Source: an uncultured Clostridia bacterium (GTDB lineage: Bacteria > Bacillota > Clostridia > Christensenellales > Borkfalkiaceae). Taken from it: a stretch of DNA of 58,915 nucleotides. Shown here piece by piece: positions 44,566 through 53,449 of this stretch (the first letter of the stretch is position 1; each line of letters opens with the position of its first letter). The DNA lies in contig CANRNE010000013.1 in the NCBI GenBank assembly GCA_947631925.1, forward strand, positions 1 to 58,915, in the 5' to 3' direction. A model generated the notes under the pieces. The model had not been told where the DNA came from. It did not search any database and saw nothing but the letters and a program-made list of their open reading frames with translations. A program made the translations under genes and the position numbers.

Positions 44566-46032
44566 TTACCTCTTGTTGATGAATTTTTTGCGGTTGTATT
44601 CCTCTCCCGCGGAGGACTCCGTCTCGGGCGGCTCGATGGCCTCGAGGAAGGCCTCCTCCTCGGGCGAGCGCGCATATTCCTTGACGGAAATCTGTTGTTC
44701 GATGGCGCAGAGCTGTTGTTTGAGGGCGGCGACTTCCTCCTCCCGCGTGGGCGGGGCGGCGCTCTCCGTCTCCGCCGCGGCTTCGGCATGCCTTCCGTAC
44801 GACCCCGAAAGGTAGAGGGACAGTTTCGCGAGGGCGGGGCCGATGAGCTCATAGAGAATGCTCGAGGAGAGGACGACCGTGGTGAGCATGTTGCCCAAGT
44901 CCGCATGCCCGCCGTCGATGAGAACACGGGCGCCGAGCGCAGCAAGTCCGATGGCCACCCCCGCCTGCGGGGCGAGCGCCATGCCGAGGAAGTTTCGCAC
45001 CTTCTTGGGCTTTTTGACGATGGCACAGCCCGTGAACGCGCCGAGGTATTTTCCCCCGAGCCGCACGACGAAGTACAAAATTCCCACGACGATGAGGGGA
45101 ACGCCGGCGGCGGAACTCCCCGTCGCGACGAGGGAGCCGAGGTCGAAACTCAGTCCCGAGCGCACAAAGAAGAGGAGCAGAACGGGCGGGGAGAAGTAGT
45201 TGAGCTGTTTGAACAGCTTGTCATCCCCCGTGACGTTGATGTACACCGTCCCCATCGCCATACAGCCGAGCAGGGGAGAGACGTCCACCGCGGCGCCGAT
45301 TCCGCACATCGCAAAGAGGAAGGCGACGGACACGATGAGGCGGTTGTCCGTGGAGCGCTTCGCCATCAGGAACTTTAAGATAAACCCGAAGACGATGCCG
45401 ATGCCTATCATCATGATATTCCACGCGATGGGAAGAAGGATATCCCCCGCCGTGAAAGAGGTGCCCAGCGTCGCGAGCGCCACCGACACGGCGACACTGT
45501 ACGCAATGAGGCTGACGACGTCGTCGAGCGCGACGACGGAGAAGAGGGTGTCGACGAAATCTCCCTTCGCCCCCGTCTGGCGGATGGTCATCATCGTGGA
45601 GGCGGGCGCCGTCGCCGAGGCAAGCGCCGCGAGGATGACGGAGAAGGAGAGGTCGAGCCCGAGAATCCAGAAGGTGAGCACGAACACGAGCACGGAGGCG
45701 AGCAGGGCCTCGAAGAGGGTGATGACGACCACCTTCCCCCCGTTCTTTTTGAGGGAGGAGAAGCGGAAGTATTCGCCCACGCTGAATGCGATGAAGGCGA
45801 GCGCGATGTCCGAGATGAAGTCCATGCCGTCGACGACGACTTTGGGAACGAGGTCGAGGACATACGGCCCGAGCAGAATGCCGACGAGAATGTACGCGGT
45901 GACATTGGGAAGGCGCAGAAGTTTGGTGATGCGCGTCCCCAAGAATCCCGCGAGCAACATAATCGCCACGGATATGATGACGACGGACACCGACGAAGGC
46001 CCGCCGAGTTGTTCATAGAAATTGTTCAGCAT
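44566..46032 (-). CDS. Cation/proton antiporter, CPA2 (KefB/NapA-like) family
   Basis: A 488-aa membrane antiporter with about 12-13 TM helices. The N-terminal VTAYILVGILLGPYVLD and the SATAPASTMMTIRQTGAKGDF and ALDDVVSLI segments hold the family's Asp-containing ion site. A C-terminal cytosolic stretch of about 75 residues is rich in Glu/Gln with heptad character (EEEVAALKQQLCAIEQQI). Likely exports Na+ or K+ in exchange for H+. Adjacent to the MgtC-like gene, which hints at shared ion homeostasis. AAGGGA precedes the ATG. Confidence 0.88.
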   Translation of the reverse strand: MLNNFYEQLGGPSSVSVVIISVAIMLLAGFLGTRITKLLRLPNVTAYILVGILLGPYVLDLVPKVVVDGMDFISDIALAFIAFSVGEYFRFSSLKKNGGKVVVITLFEALLASVLVFVLTFWILGLDLSFSVILAALASATAPASTMMTIRQTGAKGDFVDTLFSVVALDDVVSLIAYSVAVSVALATLGTSFTAGDILLPIAWNIMMIGIGIVFGFILKFLMAKRSTDNRLIVSVAFLFAMCGIGAAVDVSPLLGCMAMGTVYINVTGDDKLFKQLNYFSPPVLLLFFVRSGLSFDLGSLVATGSSAAGVPLIVVGILYFVVRLGGKYLGAFTGCAIVKKPKKVRNFLGMALAPQAGVAIGLAALGARVLIDGGHADLGNMLTTVVLSSSILYELIGPALAKLSLYLSGSYGRHAEAAAETESAAPPTREEEVAALKQQLCAIEQQISVKEYARSPEEEAFLEAIEPPETESSAGEEYNRKKFINKR

Positions 46033-46082
46033 GATTTTCCCTTGCCCGCCCCCAAAGCGGCGCCAAGGACATCCTTCCCCGA

Positions 46083-46100
46083 AATAGTAGGAATACTATT
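46083..46100. promoter_or_regulatory. Palindrome at the antiporter promoter
   Basis: AATAGTA (46083-46089) and TACTATT (46094-46100) with GGAA between. It overlaps the minus-strand -10 box and may bind a repressor. Confidence 0.55.
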
Positions 46101-46126
46101 ATAACAAAGTTAAATAAAAAAAACAA
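46098..46126 (-). promoter_or_regulatory. Promoter of the antiporter-MgtC operon
   Basis: On the minus strand: TTGTTT (46126-46121), 17-bp spacer, TATAAT (46103-46098). Confidence 0.75.
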
Positions 46127-46174
46127 GAGGGAAGGGGAAAATTTTTGAAAAAATCGTACAAAGTTGCAGGAGAA

Positions 46175-46430
46175 GTCTCATTCCAATCCGTCACTCTGAG
46201 CCTGTCGAAGGGTATCTTTATGATAATGCGGATATGCTTCGACTCGCCGCGATGCGGCGGCTCAGCATGACGATTTTAGAATGCGCCCCACCTCAGTCTC
46301 GCTTCGCTCGACAGCTCTCTCGGGCAGGTAGAGCCCTGCCCTCGGTCATCGTTCGCGCGGCGAATGCGCTCACTCTTCGCAAACGCCGCGCACAGCGCAC
46401 TGTGCTGTGCGCGAAGAATGCGTTTGCTAC
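46175..46430. repeat. Extragenic repeat R1, copy B (inverted)
   Basis: Its reverse complement aligns with 976-1112 and then with 1-118. The extended hairpin (GCGCACAGC/GCTGTGCGC) is kept. The GGGCAGG/CCTGCCC stem here corresponds to GGACAGG/CCTGTCC in copy A, a compensatory change. Confidence 0.82.
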
Positions 46431-46565
46431 CCACGGAGGCGCCATGCATGCCCCTCCCGAGGAATCGCTCCTCATGCCCCCTCCCGCGGAGGGGGGGCAG
46501 GGGGGTGGGTACGAGTTCTAAATTCTTTGCCTTAGGCGGAATTCACTTCCGCCGTGGGCGACACA
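46431..46565. other. Non-coding GC-rich linker between R1 and R2
   Basis: No gene seen. It contains C- and G-rich runs (CCCTCCCGCGGAGGG-type inverted repeat near 46484-46501). Confidence 0.5.
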
Positions 46566-46706
46566 ATTTGCAACGCCACCGCAGGCTTAGTGTCGGATGA
46601 AACGAATCCGCTTGCGCGGCTAAGAGCAGGAGAAGGTACGAACGCCCATCCGCTCGACGAAAAGATTTCCGCAGGAAAGCTTTTCGCCGAAACAAAAAAA
46701 GAAATC
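46566..46706. repeat. Extragenic repeat R2, copy 2
   Basis: Direct match to 1271-1405, sharing ATTTGCAACGCCACCGCAGG at the start and TTTTCGCCGAAACAA near the end. The hairpin at 46658-46686 has one mismatch. Confidence 0.82.
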
Positions 46707-46779
46707 GCATAAAATAAGCTTCCCACCGACCCTAAAAGGAAAAACTTGGCATTTTTCACAAAAAAATGCGCCCAAAGAC

Positions 46780-46808
46780 TTGTTTTTTCTCCCCGAATAG
46801 TGTACAAT
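46780..46808 (+). promoter_or_regulatory. Sigma-A promoter of ppdK
   Basis: TTGTTT (46780-46785), 17-bp spacer, TACAAT (46803-46808); AGGAGG lies upstream of the ATG at 46846. Confidence 0.78.
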
Positions 46809-46845
46809 TACTGTTGGCAAAAAACTAATTCAGGAGGAATTTTCA

Positions 46846-49491
46846 ATGGCTAAAAAGTATTGCTATCTTTTCACCGAGGGCAACGCGAACATGCGCGAGC
46901 TTCTCGGCGGCAAGGGCGCAAACCTCGCGGAGATGACCAACATCGGGCTTCCCGTCCCGCAGGGATTCACCATCACCACGGAGGCTTGCACGCAGTACTA
47001 TGAGGACGGCAGGCAGATTAACGACGGTATCCGCGCCGAGATTATGGAGTACATCGACAAGATGGAAAAAATCACCGGTAAGAAGTTCGGCGACAAGGAA
47101 AACCCGCTGCTCGTCTCCGTCCGCTCGGGCGCACGCGCTTCCATGCCCGGCATGATGGACACCATCCTCAACCTCGGTCTCAACGAAGAAGTCGTCGAGG
47201 TCATCGCGAAGAAATCGAATAACCCCCGCTGGGCTTGGGACTGCTATCGCCGCTTCATCCAGATGTTCTCGGACGTCGTCATGGAAGTCGGAAAGAAGTA
47301 CTTCGAGGCCCTCATCGACAAGATGAAGGAAGAGAAGGGCGTCAAGCAGGACGTCGAGCTTGACGCAAACGACCTCAAGACGCTCGCCAACCAGTTCAAG
47401 GCGGAATATAAGTCCAAGATTGGCAAGGACTTCCCGTCCGACCCCAAGGAACAGCTCTTCGAAGCCATCAAGGCGGTCTTCCGTTCTTGGGACAACCCCC
47501 GCGCAAACGTCTACCGCATGGACCACGACATCCCCTACAGCTGGGGCACGGCGGTCAACGTGCAGATGATGGCGTTCGGCAACATGGGCGACAACTGCGG
47601 CACGGGCGTCGCGTTCACGCGCAACCCCGCCACGGGTGAAAAGGGCCTCATGGGCGAATTCCTCACCAACGCACAGGGCGAGGACGTCGTCGCAGGCGTC
47701 CGCACACCCATGCCCATCTCCAAGATGGCGGAAGTCTTCCCCGAAGTCTACAAGCAGTTCCAAGAAGTCTGCACCATTCTCGAGAGCCACTACCGCGACA
47801 TGCAGGACATGGAGTTCACCGTCGAGAACGAGAAACTCTACATGCTCCAGACCCGCAACGGCAAGCGCACCGCCGCTGCCGCCATCAAGATTGCATGCGA
47901 CCTCATCGACGAGGGCATGATTTCCGAGCAGGAAGCCCTCATGCAGATTGATGCGAAGTCCCTCGACATGCTCCTTCACCCGCAGTTCGACCCCAAGGCG
48001 CTCAAAGAGGCGGACAAGAAGGACGTCGTCGGCAAGGGCATCGCGGCTTCCCCCGGCGCGGCCGCAGGCACCATCGTGTTCACCGCGGAGGACGCGGTCC
48101 GCGAGGGCAAGGCGGGCAAGAAAGTCGTGCTCGTCCGCCTCGAGACCTCTCCCGAGGACATCGAAGGCATGAAGTATTCGCAGGGCATCCTCACGGTGCG
48201 CGGCGGACAGACCTCCCACGCGGCAGTCGTTGCGCGCGGCATGGGAACCTGCTGCGTCTCGGGCTGCGGCGACATCAAGATGGATGAAGAGAACAAGTGC
48301 TTCACCCTCAAGGGCAAGACCTATCACGAGGGCGACGTCCTCTCCCTCGACGGCTCCACGGGCAACATCTACGATTGCCTCATTCCCACCGTCCCCGCCG
48401 ACCCCAACAGCGGCTACTTCGGACGCATCATGGAGCTTGCGGATAAATATAAGGCGCTCGGCGTCCGCACGAATGCGGATACCCCCAAGGACGCGGCGCA
48501 GGCAGCGAAGTTCGGCGCACAGGGCATCGGCCTCTGCCGTACCGAGCACATGTTCTTCGATCCCGCGAGAATCGGCGCCTTCCGCAGAATGATTTGCGCG
48601 GACACCGTGGAAGAGAGAGAAAAGGCGCTCGCCAAGATTGAGCCCATGCAGCAGGCCGACTTCGAAGGCCTCTTCGAGGCGCTCGGCGGCAACCCCGTCA
48701 CCATCCGCTTCCTCGACCCGCCGCTCCATGAATTCGTTCCCACCGAGGAGGAGGACATCGCCGCCCTCGCCAAGGCCATGAAGAAGACGGTAGGGGAAAT
48801 CAAGCAGATTATCGCAGACCTCCACGAGTTCAACCCGATGATGGGCCACCGCGGCTGCCGTCTCTGCGTCACCTATCCCGAAATCGCCGTCATGCAGACG
48901 CGCGCCATCATAAAGGCCGCCATCGCCGTCGCACGCCGCCACAAGGATTGGAAGGTCGTGCCCGAAATCATGATTCCCCTCACCGGCGAAGTCAAGGAAT
49001 ACAAGTTCGTCAAGGACATCGTCGTCAGGACCGCGGAAGAGGTCATCAAGTCCAAGCACAAGAAGATTAAGTACGAAGTGGGCACGATGATTGAAATCCC
49101 GCGCGCCGCACTCACCGCGGACGCCATCGGCAAGGAGGCGCAGTTCTTCTGCTTCGGCACCAACGACCTCACCCAGATGACCTTCGGCTTCTCCCGCGAC
49201 GACGCAGGCAAGTTCCTTCCCGCCTACTACGCGAACAAGATTTACGAGAGCGACCCGTTCTCCCGCCTCGACACGACGGGCGTCGGCCAGCTCATGGAGA
49301 TGGCTGTGAAGAAGGGCAAGAAGGCCAACCGCAAGCTGCACGCAGGCATCTGCGGCGAGCACGGCGGAGACCCGTCCTCCATCGAGTTCTGCCACAAGAT
49401 AGGCCTCGACTATGTCTCCTGCTCGCCTTATCGGGTGCCGATTGCAAGACTCGCTGCCGCGCAGGCGAATATCAAATTCCCGAGAAAGTAA
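46846..49491 (+). CDS. ppdK: Pyruvate, phosphate dikinase
   Basis: An 881-aa enzyme that interconverts pyruvate, ATP and Pi with PEP, AMP and PPi, giving reversible glycolysis in anaerobes. It has the N-terminal ATP-grasp part (LLGGKGANLAEMTN), the phosphohistidine in GGQTSHAAVVARGMG, and the C-terminal PEP-binding barrel with GLCRTEHMF, MGHRGCRL and the catalytic Cys in ICGEHGGDPSS. Full length. Codon use is strongly biased, fitting high expression. The last 13 codons recur downstream at 49575-49615. Confidence 0.97.
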   Translation: MAKKYCYLFTEGNANMRELLGGKGANLAEMTNIGLPVPQGFTITTEACTQYYEDGRQINDGIRAEIMEYIDKMEKITGKKFGDKENPLLVSVRSGARASMPGMMDTILNLGLNEEVVEVIAKKSNNPRWAWDCYRRFIQMFSDVVMEVGKKYFEALIDKMKEEKGVKQDVELDANDLKTLANQFKAEYKSKIGKDFPSDPKEQLFEAIKAVFRSWDNPRANVYRMDHDIPYSWGTAVNVQMMAFGNMGDNCGTGVAFTRNPATGEKGLMGEFLTNAQGEDVVAGVRTPMPISKMAEVFPEVYKQFQEVCTILESHYRDMQDMEFTVENEKLYMLQTRNGKRTAAAAIKIACDLIDEGMISEQEALMQIDAKSLDMLLHPQFDPKALKEADKKDVVGKGIAASPGAAAGTIVFTAEDAVREGKAGKKVVLVRLETSPEDIEGMKYSQGILTVRGGQTSHAAVVARGMGTCCVSGCGDIKMDEENKCFTLKGKTYHEGDVLSLDGSTGNIYDCLIPTVPADPNSGYFGRIMELADKYKALGVRTNADTPKDAAQAAKFGAQGIGLCRTEHMFFDPARIGAFRRMICADTVEEREKALAKIEPMQQADFEGLFEALGGNPVTIRFLDPPLHEFVPTEEEDIAALAKAMKKTVGEIKQIIADLHEFNPMMGHRGCRLCVTYPEIAVMQTRAIIKAAIAVARRHKDWKVVPEIMIPLTGEVKEYKFVKDIVVRTAEEVIKSKHKKIKYEVGTMIEIPRAALTADAIGKEAQFFCFGTNDLTQMTFGFSRDDAGKFLPAYYANKIYESDPFSRLDTTGVGQLMEMAVKKGKKANRKLHAGICGEHGGDPSSIEFCHKIGLDYVSCSPYRVPIARLAAAQANIKFPRK

Positions 49492-49542
49492 GTTCGCGGC
49501 GCGAGACGAAGCACACCGCCGAACGAAAATGTTTTCATGACA

Positions 49543-49574
49543 CGAAACCGTCTCTATGAGGCGGTTTCGCTTTT
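49543..49574 (+). terminator. ppdK terminator 1
   Basis: CGAAACCGTCTC (49543-49554) pairs with GAGGCGGTTTCG (49558-49569) with one G-T pair; CTTTT follows. Confidence 0.85.
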
Positions 49575-49615
49575 ACGCCGCCGCGCAAGCGAATATCAAA
49601 TTTCCGAGAAAGTAA
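49575..49615 (+). pseudogene. Duplicated 3' tail of ppdK (remnant)
   Basis: 37 of 41 bases match 49451-49491. The reading frame still gives AAAQANIKFPRK and stop. The three differences inside those codons are synonymous third-position changes (GCT/GCC, CAG/CAA, TTC/TTT). It has its own terminator downstream. Probably the end of a second or displaced ppdK allele. Confidence 0.8.
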
Positions 49616-49638
49616 TCGGAAATAAATAAAAATTTCAG

Positions 49639-49672
49639 ACAGGACTGCTGCAAGCGCGGCAGTCCTGTTTTT
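49639..49672 (+). terminator. Terminator 2 after the ppdK tail remnant
   Basis: ACAGGACTGC (49639-49648) pairs with GCAGTCCTGT (49659-49668), followed by T5. Confidence 0.88.
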
Positions 49673-49692
49673 GCATTTTGAAGGGCAATCCG

Positions 49693-49705
49693 CGGACATG
49701 GGTGC
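49693..49705 (+). repeat. CGGACATGGGTGC word
   Basis: An isolated copy in the ppdK-kinase spacer; otherwise 49673-49774 is without visible features. Confidence 0.75.
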
Positions 49706-49774
49706 CTCAAATTCGCTCAAAGTCCGCAAAAATCCCGCAAATACGCGGGCGGAAAGAAAATTTTGCAAAACCTC

Positions 49775-49803
49775 TTGCAAACCGCGCGAATTTGTTGTAT
49801 AAT
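49775..49803 (+). promoter_or_regulatory. Sigma-A promoter of the TGS-kinase gene
   Basis: TTGCAA (49775-49780), 17-bp spacer, TATAAT (49798-49803). The leader holds a hairpin CCCGAC/GTCGGG (about 49811-49827). Confidence 0.8.
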
Positions 49804-49859
49804 AAAGAACCCGACACGGCGTCGGGAATATTTTGATACTATATGTAAGGGGAATTTTT

Positions 49860-51518
49860 ATGATACAAGTGGAATTCAACGGCAAAAAAATGTCTGTAGC
49901 GCCCGGGACCCGCGTCCGCGAGCTCGTGGAGGAGGGGGACAGGCAGAACCTCGTCCTCTGTCAGGTGGGCGCGCAAGTCAAGGAACTCAACTACATCCTG
50001 TCCGAAAAGAACGACGGCATGGCAATCAAACTGCTCAACCTCAGCAATGCCGAGGCGGGGCGGGCGTACAGCGCCAGTCTGCGCTACATCATCGCCATGG
50101 CGTTTTATCGCATCTATCCCGATGTGAAAATCCGTTTTTCCTACAACATCTCCCGCTCCATCGCCTGTCAGGCGCTCACCGAGAACTTCAACATGTCGCG
50201 GGCGGTGGATGCCATCTCCGAAGAGGTGAAGCGCATCATCGAGGCGGACCTTCCCATCGAGCGGGTGACCGTTACCATCGAAGAGGCGACGGAAATCTAT
50301 AAGAAGTTCCACCTCGACGACAAGATTGAGATTCTCAAATACCGTCCCGAGAACACCGTGCATCTCTACAAATGCGGCAACTATTATAATTATTTGCACA
50401 ATTATATGGTCCCGTCGACGGGGTGCATCCATAACTATACCATCACGCCGTACAGCCCCGGAATTATCATCCAGTATCCCCGTCACGACCTCGAGACCAA
50501 CGTCCCCGAGTTCGAGGAGGAGGCAAATTACTGTAAGACGCTCCAGCGCGCATACAACTGGGCGAAGGCGACGGGGACGCAGACCGTCGACGACATCAAC
50601 CGCAAGATAGACCGCGGCGAGACGCTCGAGTTCGTGCAGATGTGCGAGGCGTATCACAACCGCCAGCTCACCGAGCTGGGGGACATGATTGAAGGGGACA
50701 TCGAAAACGTGCGCCTCATCGCGATTGCGGGCCCCAGTTCGAGCGGAAAGACGACATTCTGCAACCGTCTGCGCATCGAGCTGCTCTCCCGCGGCATCAA
50801 TCCCGTCACGATCTCGATGGACGACTACTACTTCGAGAAGGATAAACTGTGCGAAATTCAGGGAAAACCCTTGGGCGAGCTCGACCTCGAGCACATCAAC
50901 TGCCTCGACGTGGGGCTCTTCAATAAGGACCTCTTCGACCTCATCAACGGCGAAGAAGTCACCCTGCCCCGCTTCAACTTCCAGACGGATAAGCGGGAGG
51001 CGGGCAAGACCATCCGCGTCGAACAGAACGTGCCCATCATCATTGAGGGCATCCATGCCCTCAACGAGAAGCTCACAAAGTCCATTCCCAAACATCAGAA
51101 GTTCAAGATTTACATTGCCCCGCACGCCCAGCTCAACATCGACAACCACTCCCCGCTCTCCGTCACCAACGCGAGACTCATCCGGAGAATCGTGCGCGAT
51201 ATGAAGTTCCGCAACTGCTCCGCGGCGAACACCATCGACATGTGGCAGTCGGTGCGCAACGGGGAATTCCGCTGGATTTACCCCAATCAGGAGAACGCGG
51301 ACTTCGTGTTCAACTCCAGCTTGGGCTATGAGCTCTGCGTGCTCAAAAAGCAGGCGATGGAGGCGCTCTCCGCAATCTCCGCACAGGCCCCGCAGTACCT
51401 CGTCGCCAATCGGCTCATGAAGACGCTGAAGTACTTCCGCTCCATCGACGACGACTCCCTCGTCCCCTGCAACTCCCTCCTGCGCGAATTCATCGGCGGC
51501 AGCTGCTTCAACGTCTGA
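49860..51518 (+). CDS. Uridine-kinase-like nucleoside kinase with TGS and ThrRS-like N-terminal domains
   Basis: A 552-aa protein. Residues 1-60 form a TGS domain (VEFNGKKMSVAPGTRVRELV). A ThrRS-editing-like region follows (to ~200; YIIAMAFYRIYPDVKIRF). The C-terminal half is a P-loop kinase with AGPSSSGKTTF, TISMDDYYFEKDKL and IIIEGIHALNE, as in uridine kinase. This fused architecture is known in Clostridia and others. Its substrate is unproven. AAGGGG precedes the ATG. Monocistronic: promoter and terminator flank it. Confidence 0.85.
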   Translation: MIQVEFNGKKMSVAPGTRVRELVEEGDRQNLVLCQVGAQVKELNYILSEKNDGMAIKLLNLSNAEAGRAYSASLRYIIAMAFYRIYPDVKIRFSYNISRSIACQALTENFNMSRAVDAISEEVKRIIEADLPIERVTVTIEEATEIYKKFHLDDKIEILKYRPENTVHLYKCGNYYNYLHNYMVPSTGCIHNYTITPYSPGIIIQYPRHDLETNVPEFEEEANYCKTLQRAYNWAKATGTQTVDDINRKIDRGETLEFVQMCEAYHNRQLTELGDMIEGDIENVRLIAIAGPSSSGKTTFCNRLRIELLSRGINPVTISMDDYYFEKDKLCEIQGKPLGELDLEHINCLDVGLFNKDLFDLINGEEVTLPRFNFQTDKREAGKTIRVEQNVPIIIEGIHALNEKLTKSIPKHQKFKIYIAPHAQLNIDNHSPLSVTNARLIRRIVRDMKFRNCSAANTIDMWQSVRNGEFRWIYPNQENADFVFNSSLGYELCVLKKQAMEALSAISAQAPQYLVANRLMKTLKYFRSIDDDSLVPCNSLLREFIGGSCFNV

Positions 51519-51549
51519 CGCCCCTCGGATACAATCAAAGATACGATGC

Positions 51550-51578
51550 AAAATGGCGCTCCGCGCCATTTTGTTTTG
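51550..51578 (+). terminator. Intrinsic terminator
   Basis: AAAATGGCGC (51550-51559) pairs with GCGCCATTTT (51563-51572), then GTTTTG. Confidence 0.88.
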
Positions 51579-51619
51579 AAAAGGAATGTTCTACAACAGG
51601 TTTGCAATGCAAAACGAGC

Positions 51620-51770
51620 GGCCGCGTTCATCATGATGAGACAGGGTGCTCCGCCGCAGGCGGTGAGGGGGGCGCTCATATCAGAACCCCTTTCCCCCGC
51701 TGTGCGGCTTGGTCGAAATGACGGAAAATGACCTTCGGGCGGGCGAGAGGGGGCTGAATTTTCCCGTTTG
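51620..51770. repeat. Degenerate REP-like repeats
   Basis: Contains GCTTGGTCGAAATGACGG near 51708-51725, the inverse of the words at about 35118 and 35152. No credible gene in 51579-51835. Confidence 0.55.
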
Positions 51771-51835
51771 GGCGGGGATTGGGCGCGGTTTTTTGGTTTT
51801 TTTGGTGGAATGTTGCAAAAAAACGGCCAAAAGTC

Positions 51836-51864
51836 TTGCGCTTCTTTTGTCGGCATGCTATAAT
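51836..51864 (+). promoter_or_regulatory. Sigma-A promoter of upp
   Basis: TTGCGC (51836-51841), 17-bp spacer, TATAAT (51859-51864) with an extended TGC. Confidence 0.8.
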
Positions 51865-51892
51865 AATCACGGCCCCGAAGAGGAGGTACAAA

Positions 51893-52531
51893 ATGAACGC
51901 TTTTCCCAACGTATTCATCTTCGACCATCCGCTCATCAAGCACAAAGTTTCCATTCTCCGTGACAAGAACACGGGGATGAAACAGTTCCGCGAACTCGTC
52001 GAAGAGATTACGACGATGATGACGTACGAGAGCATGCGCGACGTGCAGCTCGAACCTGTGGAAGTGGAGACTCCCCTCGAAAAGACGGTGCAGTGGCGCG
52101 TTCCCGAGGAGAGCGTCGCCATCGTTCCCATCCTCAGGGCGGGGCTCGGCATGGTCAACGGCGTCCACAAGGTCTTCCCGACGGCGCGCGTGGGACACAT
52201 CGGCATGTATCGGGACGAAGTCACGCTCGAGCCGCATGAATACTATTGCAAGCTCCCCGACGGCATCGAAAACAAGACGGTGTTCCTCGTAGACCCCATG
52301 CTCGCAACGGGCGGCTCCGCCTGCGATGCGCTTGCGGCACTCAAAAAACGCGGGGCGAAACACATCAAATTCATGGCCATCATCGCAGCCCCCGAAGGCA
52401 TCCAAGCGGTGGCGAAGGCACATCCCGACGTCCCCGTCTACGTCTCCACGCTCGACCGCTGTCTCAACGAACACGGCTACATCTTGCCCGGGCTCGGCGA
52501 CGCGGGGGACCGACTTTTCGGAACCAAGTGA
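51893..52531 (+). CDS. upp: Uracil phosphoribosyltransferase
   Basis: A 212-aa enzyme of pyrimidine salvage (uracil + PRPP to UMP). It has the family start [32 protein letters not shown], the PRPP loop [14 protein letters not shown] and the C-terminal [22 protein letters not shown] lies 5 nt before the ATG. The RadC-like gene follows 32 nt later with its own AGGAGG, probably in one operon. Confidence 0.96.
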   Translation: MNAFPNVFIFDHPLIKHKVSILRDKNTGMKQFRELVEEITTMMTYESMRDVQLEPVEVETPLEKTVQWRVPEESVAIVPILRAGLGMVNGVHKVFPTARVGHIGMYRDEVTLEPHEYYCKLPDGIENKTVFLVDPMLATGGSACDALAALKKRGAKHIKFMAIIAAPEGIQAVAKAHPDVPVYVSTLDRCLNEHGYILPGLGDAGDRLFGTK

Positions 52532-52563
52532 AGGAGGCGCGCAGGCGCCATCAGGAGGAAACA

Positions 52564-53292
52564 ATGGACCAAACCCATGCAGGACACAGGCAGAGAATGC
52601 TTGTTCGGCTGCTCGAACACCGCGAGAGCCTGAACGACCACGAACTGCTTGAAATCCTGCTTTTTTTCTCGATTCCGCGCGTCAACACCAACGAACTCGC
52701 GCACACCCTCCTCTCCTCCTTTCAAAATCTTGACGGCGTCATGCGCGCAAGCTACGAACAGCTCCTCTCAATCAACGGAATCGGGAAGAATACCGCCATG
52801 CACATCCTCTGCCTCCAAGAGGTCCTTCGCCGCATCAAGGGCGTGGAGAAGGAGGAACGGCGGGATGCGCTCAACATGCGCAACTTCTCCGAATGGGCGG
52901 CAAGCCACCTCTCCGCGCTCACGACGGAAGTGGTGGAAATTTTTTTCTTCAACAACCATCAGGAGATGTGCTTTACCCGCAGGTTCACGGACAACTGCTT
53001 CGACGAGGCGTCCGTCAACGCCGAGGAAATCAACAAACTCTTCGCCTCCCAACGGCCGCATGCCGTCATCGTCGCGCACAACCACCCCGACGGCGCCTCC
53101 GCGCCCTCCGACCAGGACGACATGTTCACCGCCCAAATTCAGGTCATCTGTTCGCTGCACGGCATCCTTTTGTACGACCACATCATCGTGGGAACGGGAA
53201 AGCCGTATAGCTATAACCTCAGCGGGCGGCTGGATACCATTCGGGAGAATTTCAACATCAACAACCTCTCAAAACGCAAAGATTTGATGTAA
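52564..53292 (+). CDS. radC: RadC-family JAB1/MPN-domain protein
   Basis: A 242-aa protein. The N-terminal helix-hairpin-helix part has INGIGKNTAMHI. The C-terminal JAMM-like metal site is AHNHPDGASAPSDQDDMFT (HxH...D). Historically named for DNA repair, but the family's role is unsettled. Slightly diverged from the usual HNHPSG. AGGAGG fixes the start. Confidence 0.88.
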   Translation: MDQTHAGHRQRMLVRLLEHRESLNDHELLEILLFFSIPRVNTNELAHTLLSSFQNLDGVMRASYEQLLSINGIGKNTAMHILCLQEVLRRIKGVEKEERRDALNMRNFSEWAASHLSALTTEVVEIFFFNNHQEMCFTRRFTDNCFDEASVNAEEINKLFASQRPHAVIVAHNHPDGASAPSDQDDMFTAQIQVICSLHGILLYDHIIVGTGKPYSYNLSGRLDTIRENFNINNLSKRKDLM

Positions 53293-53310
53293 AAGTAGCG
53301 AAAATTTAAG

Positions 53311-53332
53311 TATTTCGATAAAAATCGAAATA
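53311..53332. repeat. Perfect 9-bp inverted repeat
   Basis: TATTTCGAT (53311-53319) and ATCGAAATA (53324-53332) around an AAAA loop, just after radC. Confidence 0.7.
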
Positions 53333-53351
53333 AGAAATCCATAATATTTCG

Positions 53352-53384
53352 ACGCCGTAACCGAGGTGGGGGACGGCGTTTTTG
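53352..53384 (+). terminator. Intrinsic terminator
   Basis: ACGCCGT (53352-53358) pairs with ACGGCGT (53373-53379); a T-run follows. Confidence 0.8.
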
Positions 53385-53414
53385 TTTGTTTTGCGGCAAG
53401 ATTTGCGATTTTGC

Positions 53415-53443
53415 TTGCTTTCGCGGCGCAAAAAGTGTATAAT
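53415..53443 (+). promoter_or_regulatory. Sigma-A promoter of the asparaginase; implies a leaderless mRNA
   Basis: TTGCTT (53415-53420), 17-bp spacer, TATAAT (53438-53443), six bases, then the ATG at 53450. Confidence 0.78.
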
Positions 53444-53449
53444 CGAGGC

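Noticed and set aside
46234-46600. Short frames before ppdK
   Set aside because: They lie entirely in the R1/R2 repeats and differ in frame between copies.
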